Of a DNA stretch of 64,000 bases, positions 12,201-24,200 are shown piece after piece. The stretch is taken from assembly GCA_030770545.1 (NCBI GenBank), contig CM061107.1, positions 8,768,001 through 8,832,000 on the forward strand. The letters run 5' to 3'. The notes beneath the pieces are model-generated. The model saw only the letters and a program-made list of their open reading frames with translations, did no database searches and had not been told where the DNA came from. The stretch is from Macropodus opercularis (lineage: Eukaryota > Chordata > Actinopteri > Anabantiformes > Osphronemidae). Numbering within the stretch: the first letter of the stretch is position 1; the number at the start of each line of letters is the position of its first letter. The position numbers and the translations under genes are program-made.

Positions 12201-15200
12201 AATAATAATTAACAGAATATTTTAAAATTATAAGAATAACTTAAGACTAAAATAACATTTAGAGTTTGTGTACGTTCACATTCAGGCTTGTTCTCAACCC
12301 AGTGATAAACCAGAGAAGATAAAATGTTTCTCATCGTTTTTCATCTCAACAACTTGATATCTGTAGGTATTTTCAATGACAAAGGGCAAGGATGTAATAA
12401 AATGACATCTAGTCAGAAAACACTCAAGATGTACAGACACACTGTACACAGAAAATACATGACTATGTCTATAACCAACTCATAAAAACATCTGGGCTAA
12501 AACAAGATAAAATCATGGCAGGAAGTTTTTAAATCAAAGGGTCATGAAGGACCAGTGATGAGAGAACACGGCTCAGCCAGTAAACAGAGAGAAGGGAGGA
12601 AGGAGGAACTACTTCAAAAACACCACGCGGTCAACTTACTGTACCTAAACCACAGACAGGACTGTGTGTGTGTGTACTGTGCTTTCTACTAGACCTCAAA
12701 CAATACGTCAAGACTCCAAAAAACGCTACAAATTGTAAAAGTACTACGGCTTTTGGTGACTATACGTTGAACTGTGTTGCGTCTTCATTTGAATATACAT
12801 GTACCTTCTCATACTTTTTGGTTTTCAACGCAGCCCAAAGAGAGTGAGTCAGAAGAAGACAGAGATAGTGGCTGAGGACACAGAGGGGACTGTACACTTC
12901 ACAACAGATAACAACCAGCACAATAACCATCATCTTCACTGAGACACAACTTTAGCCGACCATGTGACTGAGAGGGTGGGGGTGGAGGATGAGTGTGGGG
13001 GCAGATAAATACTCATATTAGTAATGTTTAGAATGTGCCAGATACTGTACAAATCCTGAGAGGGAGGCATGGGAACCATTACAACTTCTATTTGCTTATG
13101 TCTGTGTTAAAGGACGACTTCAGAAGTTCCCAACGTGCTTCCTGTGATTCTAAGTTTGGGGGGTACACGGATATAAATGGCCTTGAATTGTCCAGTAATC
13201 ATCATCTAAACTGAGCAACTCCAAAACCAGTACAATACAATATATGTACTCTTCAAAGTAGAATGACAGGAAGCCAGTAGAAAACCGGTGAAGTCTATAC
13301 GGTGCATTACTCAACAGGTCATCATATTATTATTAGATTGCTGTTTGAGACATGCGCTAAAGGCAAGACACATTTTTTAATCAGTGGACCAACACTTATA
13401 AAAAAGACCAAACTCAAATCCAACTAGAGCAACTTATATTTGGACTAATCCAATAAAGAGAGAGATTAGAATGGAGCAGGAGAGGCAGAAAAGTTGCTAC
13501 GAGCACAGAGGAGGTAAGGACGGGGTTTGAAGATCTACACTCAGGACCTGGACAGAACTGACACAACAGCTAACCAACCGTAGTGAGAGAGAGAGAGAGA
13601 GAGAGAGAGACCAACCAACACACAAGAAAATGGCAGAAGGCATAATTACCACGCTCATGAGTGATGACTGAGGAAGGGAGGAAAGTGCAGTAAACCAAAA
13701 TAAGAAAAGGAAAACAGGGGGGAGAAAGAAAGAGAGAAAGAAAGTAAGAAACAAAGAAAAAGATTACATATAGGGAGAAGAGCTTTTAAACTCCCAACTT
13801 AGTTGTTTGGTCAACATGAACCTGTGGTGCTCAAGGTGTTTTACGTGGTTACAGTGCATCACTATCATGAAGATGAGGGCTTCTCAGAGTCAGTCCTCAG
13901 GCACCACTGCCTGCTAGTTTTCCAGATGCTGGAGGAACCGATACCTGGAGGTGAGTTCAGTAAAGCAGAAGCTGGAGGACACCACTTCACCTTGTCCTCC
14001 TCCCCTCCAGCTTCATCTGGGATGGTGTTAAGTAGCAAGCAGTGGCACATGAGGACTGGGTTTGAGAAAAGTTGATTTAGGTTATTACCATCATTTATCT
14101 GTTCTGGGGAGTCGATGTGCCCTAAAACAACAAAGGGTGACGTACAGTACCAACAATGACCTATTATCATACAGTGTTTGATATTGATATTGAAGGTTGG
14201 GGCTTTGTCTAACACAGTAAAAACTCAAATGATGATCCGTTAATTCACTTGAACAGTTTTCTAACTTACAAAGGCAAAAAAAAAGGAGTTTATACAACAC
14301 ACACTTGTCTGACTGTCCCCTCTGAGTGCAGAGGAGCAGTAACAATACAGAGGACTGTGAACGCTTGTATATATAAATATACAGACAGAAAATGGAACAG
14401 GCAAATCAAAAGCAGACACACACTCGCACACCAGGAAACGTCAAGTATAAAGAGAACCATGGGTCATACTGCACAACCACTGATTCAAATCAACCAAAAT
14501 GACGACAGGATAAACAGGGCAAAGCATAGACATGGTGTCATCTTGATCTTTTGATCAGAGGAACGCGCCAGAGGTTGACTCAATCTACCATTAACTCAGC
14601 AATGGCTGCGACAACCTGAGCTGAATTTTAAGCTATGTTGTCCGTTTAAACCCATTATCAACTGATTTAAGTCCTTCCTCTTTCTTAGTAACACCAAAGC
14701 CCTACTCAGAAAAAAAGACATTACAAACACCATTGAATAAAGATGGAAGCACAGACGCCTACCTGACCCCTCTTCTGTCACCATTCCCAGTCCTTCTGCT
14801 TTGTTCTGCCGCTCAAAAGCATTTAGATCCAGAACGCTGAAAAAAGACAAACGTCCAGTAAACCTCTGTTCCTTCATTCACACACAGCTAAAATATAAGG
14901 CACCTACCACATTCTACACGTGAAGCCAATCTGATGACGCACCAAATAATGAATAATTCTGCTGTTCAGACTTTAAGCTAAGATACAATACAAATATTTT
15001 GTGAGCGCACAGCATATTGTCCAGATGTAGTTACCTGCACGACTGCATTAGACCCGCTAGACTCTGAAAAAAGCCCACGTCCTTCTTATCTTTCAGATAA
15101 TCCAACATTTTCTGGGAGACAAAGACACAGAAGGCCGTGTGTTAGGTTAGATTCAAAACCAGTAGTCAACGTCCAAGGTCATATGTACAGTACAGGTGCC

Positions 15201-18200
15201 ACAACGCAGAGAGAATGAGAGATTAACAAGGACTGTGGTACCTGCTGTACAGTGGAGTTTCCTCCGTTGAGAATAGCTATGCCCAGCTTCAGAGTGGAGG
15301 CTACCATGAGACCCATCTCACCTGCAGACAGGAAACACACATTGTTGATCTGCATATTCCATGCAAATATAATACTATAATAAAGTCAAATCTATTTCAA
15401 AGTCTAGTGTCTTAAACCTGCCTTTGCTAGCACTGATGGTTTGAAGCACCATCTCAGCAGCTCCTCGATCGTGTAGTCGAGCCTGCTGATACAACAGCTT
15501 TTGTTTCTCCATCTCCTTTTCCTGTTTTTGTGGAGCAGAACACGGGTTTGACAAGTAGCACGCGAGTATACACTTAAAACCACTGGCGTGACTGATCACA
15601 TACTTCAAAACTTTTCACTTCCTCTCCATCTTCATCCTGTTCATCGTGGCAACTCTAAGGGAGAGAAGAGCAACGAGATAAGGACCAACGTGATGGCAAC
15701 AGTTTCAGTGTCATTACTGGCATTATTTCTTCAAGAGATGAGAAGGTCTTCGCTCCTAGTATTATTCTAGTATTACGCTATTCTAGTACAGCTTGTACCT
15801 TAGCCATGATGTCAGCATACGCCATGTAAAGATTATCCTCATCCAGTTTACTGAAACAAGAAATACAAACAACAACATAAGCACTGGTTGAAAATTTAAG
15901 TACTGTATTGTCAAATGGGCCAAAATATCTGATAGATGCTAGAGAATTATCCCAACGTTATTCCGTTTAGTAGTCGGACCTGCTGTGTACGCAACATATC
16001 CCAGACACTGAACTATCTGTACTATATTGTGTTTTATAATCGGTAAACAGTCCTCGCATTATAACAATGTACCACTTCTCTGTGAGCGCTGTTCTGCTGA
16101 AGAGCTGAATAAGCTGGTGGAGTGGATCGATGTGCTTTACTCCCTCCTCTTCTTCACAAGGCTCCTGTTCACCCGGTTTCTGGCATTAATACACACAATC
16201 ACAGTTTGCATTTGTACATGTTTTTGTCATCATGTATTATTTTTTGGTGAAACCAAACTTTCTGCACAGTCAGTCATTGCTCTTGTATCACATTTATACT
16301 GATGATATGAAACTAACTGCAAGGTCCTCTATTAGTTTGTCTTCAAAGTAGTGTTCCTCTGCCTCAATCCAGGACTTCTCATAGCCCTGCAGGAACAAGT
16401 TGACAGCCCGGTGCCTATTTAACAGAAAGGAGCATTATTTCTACAGCATGCAGGCAGGCACGTTGACGCTGGTTCGGTCTCTGTGGTAGGTGTACACTGA
16501 TGCACCGTATACCTGGGCAGGTTATAGAGAGGCGCCATTCTGAAGCAAGCTACCACTGCTCTCTTCCTCTGTTTGGACAGCAATTTGTGCCACACCGCTT
16601 TCTTGCTACGCTGAGGATGCTCAACCTAAACAAAGCGCAAAACTGGGTCAACGTCTTCCAAGGACTTGGGGACAGGGGTGGTGGCACACATGCACAGACA
16701 CACTCACAAACCTGGTCTAGGTGGAACAGGACATGAGCAATATCCAGGACTCTCTCCACAGTCTTCTCTGGGTCAGAGGTGTCTTCATAGTGATTAGGCA
16801 GGTCCCTGTACAGAGCCATCTGCCAACGAATAGCTGGGTCCTCCAGCTGTAAATGACAACAGTGTAGTTTAACACAAACCAAACCTTTGTTATCCACAAC
16901 AAAAGACTGTCTTACCTTCCCATGTAAATGGAGATTGTTCCTAATGATATCTCGAACTTCATCCTCTGTGTCTTTCTGTTGACAGAGTAAATGCATGGTC
17001 CATTAGGAGAACAGGTAGAACCTCTCGATGGTGCTCACATGGATTAGGTCTCATATATAGCAGACTAAAATAACTGATGGCTCGTGACTCCACCATAGCC
17101 TCCAAAAAGCTATTCTCAAAACGTGCTGAAATGTGCTGCCCGACCTGGGTGAAGCGGTTCTTAGCCAGAGTGATGAGCTCTTGTTCTCCAGGGGCACAGG
17201 TGTTAAGTCCAACGGGCAGGAGACGCTTCAGAGTGGCAACGATCAAACTCGTCTGCATCGAGTATCGATCCCCCTTTCTCTTCATCTTCTTCCTCTCCTG
17301 GTCTGAAACTATTCCCTGACACAACCAGCAAACATCACAAGACAGCAAATGATTTTTCATGTAAATGTTTATCACTGAATCCACCAAGGTGTGATATGCT
17401 CATACCTTTGACATCTTACACTTAGTGTCAGTGATGAGGAAGGACATGTTGTTGATTTCATTCTGGACCACAAAATTCTGCTCTTCTCTCTTGAAGTTCT
17501 GCAGGTAGATCACAAAATGACAGATCCAACCTACTTTCAGTACACAAGCAAACGTCAAGACTCACTGAACAGCTTTTTTTCCCTCATGTCCTTTTTATGC
17601 ATGTGTGTACATATTTGATCTGGAAAAGTTGAGTACTAAATATAAAAACCATTCGTGTTAGGATGCAAGTGAGCAGGATAACTCACTTGCTGCACCCACA
17701 GTATCATTATATCTTGTCTAATACACTGATATTCAATCAGCAGCACCTTCCAGAAATTAGTTCCTGCTTTTCTTACATGAGACTTGGCCCAGAAGATGAA
17801 AACCTCAGCCACCATGCGGAACAATTCCTCAGCCTGTGGGTTGGACTCTTTGAGCCATTTGGCCCTGTCAGTATATAAAACAGTGGAGTTAGTTAGTGGA
17901 TGATGGTCAGTGCAGTCCTGTCCGCTGAGGTCCGTAATGTAGCAATGTAGACTTTGGTATCTTATATAAAATGTCTCATTTGTTGTAAGTAAGTCAGAGC
18001 ACTGTACCTGTTGTAGTCAACAAAGCGGATAAGGAGGGGGTAGAAGGCATACAGGTCTCGGACTAGTATGGTGAACTGGTCCATGATGAGAAGCTCTGTC
18101 TCGGACATCTCGCCCCTCCCCTCTGCTTTGCTGTGCTCCTCGTCCATCAACACAACTGCTGCTTTCTGCACAACCCAGCACACACACTCTTAACATGCGC

Positions 18201-21200
18201 ACTAAAGGCGTTCAGTCACACACTTGATCATTTCATGCTTTTAATTTCTGTGGCAGAAGTTTTTTCCACTTGTTTCCTGATCAGATTTCAAACACTGTAT
18301 ACGACACATTACAAAATGAGGACACTCACTTTTTTCAGCTTCTCCATCAGAGGTAGGAAATGGGTTTTGAGCAGCTGTGGTTTGGCCTTGCTGATGATTG
18401 GCTGAGAAAAAACTTGGAGGCAAAGACGAAGATGTCAATCAGCATGGAGAACCAGCCAAGTAAAACATTACATATAAAGTGCACGTGTGTGGCAGAAACA
18501 GCGGCTGATGCTCTGTGTTATCATGTGTACCAGCCAGCCTCTTCATCCAGGCTCCCTCATCTATTCCCAGGTTGTTGTAGATGATCTTGAGAATGTTTCC
18601 AAGCAGAGTGTTCATGTGTTCAGAGGTCACGGAGGTGCAGCAGTGGTCAGCTTTGTCCATGTTGCTCTCTGGCCCATGTTCCCACCAGTGGGACATATAG
18701 CTGCATAACATAGGCAACACCACCTTCAGCGAAAGGAAGAATATAAAACAAAGGTTAAAATAGATAAATATTAGCATAGAGATCAACCCCTGCCCTCATC
18801 CTGGCACAGTGCTTTGTACTGCATCTACTGACATGCACGTTTGAGCTCGTTTACCTCCATGACATGGGGCATCTGAGTGTATCTCATGCCAGACTCTGCC
18901 AGCTCCATGATCTCCTCCAGAGACTTGTCTAAGATTGGGATGAGAGGACAAACTTCCTCAACCTGCCCTGGAAGACCTAGAGCTAGAGAGGTTAGAGAAA
19001 TGCACTTGACTATTAAAGGCCAACTTCAAAATACTGATTAATAATTTATGTTTTTAATATTAATGTTTAAATGATGATGGCAGATGGCAGAACTTGCAAT
19101 CCTGCTATTTAATATATACATGAAAGCAAAGGGAGATACAAACGACAACGAGCACCTGCTTTGTCTTTAGGTCCTTTGCTGTTGTAGATGGAGAAGCTGT
19201 TGAACTTGTTGATGTGAGGCTCCAGAAAGGCCACAGGGAACGCTGCTGAGAAGGCAGCGAGACACTTTCCTAAGGCTGGACGCTGCCTGAAGAGAAAGAA
19301 GAGAGGACGTTACACAGTAATATACTGTATACTTACTGTACATACCATAAAGTGAGCTAATATTAGAAGAGGGAGCTTGATCAGATCTTGACAACTCTGT
19401 CCTGGCAAACTTTTTCTTTGCAGCAGGGCAACGGTACCTTTCTACATAGATGCTTTTATTGGTTCCCAGAAGGTAGAGGCTGTTGAGGATCCTATAGCAA
19501 GAAACCTGGACGTCATCCACTGGTGGAAGAGGAGGAAAACAAAGCTAGTTCACTAAACAACGTTGGGAAACCATGTCAGGTTCTGGCAAACAGTTTGGGG
19601 ATTTTATCATCTATAGTAGGAAATATCATTCAGAGATCCAGCAAATCCAAAGAAATCTCTGCAGCTGTGGTCTCGAACAACAAAAAGGCCTGGCTGCAGT
19701 CCAGATCTGTCACCTACTGCAAACATTTGGTGGGTTATAAAGCAAAGCCTACGTCAAAGGAGGCCCTGAACTGTTGAGCAGCTGAAATCCTATATCTAAC
19801 AAGAATGGGAAGAATAACTAGTTGGTCTCATTAGTTTAGACTCATGAACAGAAAAGAAGCAAAAAAATCTAAATAGTCATTAAGTAACTCGTTAAGTTTA
19901 CTCATTTTAGTTGATACGTAACATTTGCACCAAAATGAAACAATTTTTTAAAATGATTTGTGTCATTTCCTTTGATGTTGGTTCAAAAATGATTTGAACA
20001 GCCCAGTACTTACATATAAGGTCTTCTCCAAACACGTTCTGGCCAATGTGTTCAAAGAGGGACGAGAGAACGGGCAGCAGAGCGAAAGTGGTGTAGTTGA
20101 TGATCTGGGTGACGCCTCGCGGCTGCTCTCTGCTGTGAGTGAACTGACCAAGCTTTAGGTTCTCCTGTGTCTTCTCCAGATCCTCGGCTGCGTTGTCAAA
20201 GTATGATCGCAGCGCTGCCTTCACTGACTCCAGACCGGTCTTCATCACTGTTCTGATATATGGCTAGAGTTAGATTTTCACACACTTACAGTGTTTTAAA
20301 GGTTCAGTGAAAAACTACATGAAAAATATTACGTTTGTGTTTTAATGCTGAATATGAATATTTAACAAGGATCCAAAGACAGCTTTGTCTGTGTTCCTTC
20401 TTTAGCACAAGGTAAATCCATCTGTGTATTGTTTTTTTCTTTCCTTACCTGGCATCCAGACTTTGTCCCAGTATCTGCAGACAGTTGACTATGGATGTCG
20501 CATTGTTACCTGGAGAGCAGAGATGATAAGTGAAATCTGTTTGTATTTGTCAGGGATGTGAAGATTCAAGCACTTACAGCACACACCCAACAAAGCGATG
20601 GCCTCTGAATCATATCAAAATTATACCTGCCGGCTTTGTGCTATAGTAAAACACACACAAGCGAAATTTAAATCACATTTCAAAGAGAATGAGGTGACAT
20701 TATTATATAGTACAGCAGGTGGCTTTGAAGTACATACAGGACTGCACAACACACAGTAACAGAGGTTGAGTCCACTGCAACATCATGCACACATGCACAC
20801 ATGCACACACACCTATGCACCTGCTGCGGTGGATAAAACAACACTTGTGTAGCTGTCCTTACCAAATAAGGATATCCTATATCTGACAAGAACTCCCAGT
20901 TTGCAGAACAGACTGACAAGGTTCAGGTGAAGGAGAAAGGAGCAGGAAGAGAAGGTGATGAGCCAGAGCAGAAGAAAGATTACAGAGCCTGATGTCAAGC
21001 TGATTAGTCATTTTGACACAGAGTGCAATAAAAATGACATCACTGTCTACCTCTCTACTGTTTCATATTTGCGCTCACCTAGTCACCATCTCCTTCTCTT
21101 TATTGGAGGCGTGGCCGCCGCTGCTGATTGGATGAATGGCTGTGGACAGGAAGTAGAGCCTGTGGTTTTTAAAGTACTGATCCACTAACGGCAAAACGAC

Positions 21201-24200
21201 CTGTAATGGGACGAAGCAAAAACACATGTAAACATTTGCAACGGACCCTCGTGAATGATGAGATGACAAGTCCCGACCTTTCCGAAAAACTTTATTTGCT
21301 GTTCGCGAGGAATCTTCTCCCCCTTTGGTCTCACTCCAACATCTGAATGACCAACAGAGCAGAACAGAAGCAGACACGGTAAGATCACGCTGTGCCTGCA
21401 GTTCATACAAACGGCAGCAGGATGGTGCCTGCACATGCAGTAAACAACAAGGTTTTGATCCATTTTGATTGTTGTTCTGTGAAAGTGAAAATTCATCCGT
21501 AAAAAAATCTAAAAAATCTCATTTGGAGATTTTTATCTTTCAGTTAAATACATGTTTCTATATTATCAGACAGCAGGATAGTCTCACCAAACTCCATCAT
21601 GTGTTGGTGGGCCTGGTCTACGTATGTGATGAGCTGCTGGAGGAAAGTGTAGGCAAATCGCTTCTCTATGGCTGGAGTGTCCAGCTCCTGTGACTGCACC
21701 CCTCTGGAAATACCAAACACAGTCTTAAAGAAGTGATGGGGAAAGTAATTACTACTACATGAGTAGTACATGAGGAGTCACACAGGGCCAGTAAGAGGAT
21801 GATTTGAGCCTATTTCCTACCTGGATACAGTGTAGCCATTGATCTGGAGGAACTTAAGGATGTCTTGTGCTTTCTCTCTGTCTTTGGATTTCTCTTTGGC
21901 AGTCAGTGTATCATAAGGAACCAGAAGAGGGTGGTTTCCTCCACCTGGAGACAAATAGCCCAATAAAGACAGAACCAAATGAATCAATACTGATGAACAG
22001 ATGTTCATTATGATTTTATTCGCACAAAGCTACAGGCTATTACTTTATGTCCACAGTTTATAGTGAAACACTGATCTAGTCATTGATTCATCTAGTGGAG
22101 ATAATAAAATTAGAGAACACATTGTCTGTGGATGTGTGGTGTTAGATTTACCCTTGGCTTCAAGCTCTACTTTCTTTTTCCTGGCCCAGGTATTATGGTA
22201 ATTCTCTGCAAGCAGCTCTGCCATAGACTGCGCAAACACAAGGTTGATTATGTGTCATTCATCTAATTATCATTTTATACATGTACTCTACAGACCCTAG
22301 TGGTTCAACAGACCTGTGTGAGCTGAGTGTGGATATTACCCTACCTGCATATCTCTGGACAGTGTAACATTGCTCATATCAATGGGTCTCGGACTGAAAG
22401 CTGGAGCTCCCTCAAAAGACAGCTGTGGACGACATGATACACGTTTATTTAATTTCTTTATGATAACTCTTCAATGCATAATGTGTTTGTGCACACGTAC
22501 CTGGCTAGCTTGTGATATTCTCCTGGACTTGTTATGGAGGCTGGTGGGGTCTCCGTCTCTGATCCTTTCAATGCTCCAGCCCCACGACAGCATGGTCTTC
22601 AGAGACTCTCTGACTGACCAGCAGTACAACTCCTTATCCTGCAACAACACGACCCAGCTCCATCATTCTGCATCAGGATGTCAACTGTAACTTTGTCTAT
22701 GTACCTGTAGTCAAAATCTGGGCTATAAGTGAAACATAACCACTTGCCCCTGACACTGAGGGCACATATGGAGCAACAGAGAAAAGGTGCACAGAGACCT
22801 TTTCAGAGAGGCCTTTGTACGGCTTCAGTAAAGGATGGCTCTTGCTGATTTCACATATCTGCTCTCCATAAGACCAACCGCTGGAAAACTGGAAGACATA
22901 CACAAAATAAACTCATACATGAATGTCCTAATGTCAAAATGGATAGAAACAAACCAGACAGCAAATGACTTACTTACCCTTTCTATGCACCATTTCTCAT
23001 GGTTGTGTTCTGCATATCTGGTTATGAAATAGTCCAGTTTCTCTGGAACAGTCACGCTAACAACAGAACAAAGCAAACACATTCAGGCGGTAAAACAGGA
23101 GGCATGACTTACTGTGCATATAAATAAGCAGGACAAATCATTTAACTGAGCACCTGTAAAAGGCCTGAACTAACTAAGAACAGTTGGTTGTATTGTATAC
23201 TGTACTTGGAGGTGTCTGCAGGCTGTGGAGTGAAGTTTCCCTCTGAGTCCATGGAAGACTGTTTCTCCATCATGGCCATGTAGTTAGACTCCATGTAGTC
23301 TGGAGGAAGAGCTCCAGCCACAGCGCTGAGACACGGCAATGCCAGCTTAAAGAGCTCCTGGTCATAGCGCTGCCCCACGAAGACATAGACACACTTACTG
23401 CTTTATACATGATCGCTGGCATGTTTAACTCTCTGCAGTATTGTCTCATCATATAATGACTGGGATTTAGTCTGATTTTCTTTTCTTGGTCTGATTTTGT
23501 TCTACAAAATTGATTGAAACTTCACCTTGCGTGAGAGTGCATCAAATATTCCCCAAAACAATTTCCTGGAAAGGTGAAGTTCTTCATCCGATGCTGCTCC
23601 AAAGTTTCCCCAGCCTCCAGCCAGGCAGTAATATTTCCAGCAACGCTCATAGTGGTTGGTCAATAGCTGTAAAATAGATATTTATTGATATTTCTCAACC
23701 ACCGTCTCAAACAAGACAAGTTGATATTCTCACCTTCAGAGGCATTTTGGTGTGTTCATTAAGCAGCGGGACATCAAACACCAGTCTCCTCAGCAGATGC
23801 TGCATCATTGAAGGCCTCAGCTTACTGCATGTTAAGACGAAATATGTATATGTTGGCTATTTGAACTGACAAAGCACAAGGGCTGAGGTAAAAAAAATAT
23901 ATAATTGTCAAACTGTGATTCCATTAAATTAAACACTAAACAGAAAGGCATCCGTGCATTTGTGAATAAAGACCGTGTCCGTGCAGTCTCATGCTGATGC
24001 GATGCCCAGGGCTCACTCTCTCTCACTCTTACCCACACACAGCTAGCAGACACTCTTCTATTGCGTCCCTTTGGGCCTTAGTGAGGCAGCAGCCTTTGGA
24101 CAGGCGGTAGACCGTGTGGAGAAGCGAGTCGATGAGGGAGGCGAATGGCTCCGTCCCCGCAAACAGCGAAGCACATTTCGTCAGAAGAGGCAACACAGCT

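Larger units (their letters stand above)
11267..14762 (-). other. RYR2: RYR2 intron 88 (3.5 kb), at the position of RYR1 alternative site ASII
   Basis: The third largest intron. It separates exon 88 (GMVTEEGS) from exon 89 (GEKVMQDD), the place where RYR1 inserts its six-residue 3' alternative exon. It contains an AC repeat at 11377..11402 and a GA repeat at 13585..13610. No alternative exon was recognised. The rest is AT-rich and unremarkable. Confidence 0.6.

Noticed and set aside
20248..20252. Exon 68 acceptor at GAACAG before TGATGAAG
   Set aside because: Phase with exon 67 fails; the acceptor five bases upstream gives the conserved DAR-TVMKTG.
22870..22880. Acceptor TTTTCCAG placed directly before CGGTTGG for exon 58
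   Set aside because: It would shift the frame into a stop; the upstream acceptor GTCTTCCAG gives FSSGWSYGE in phase 0, so exon 58 ends at 22888.
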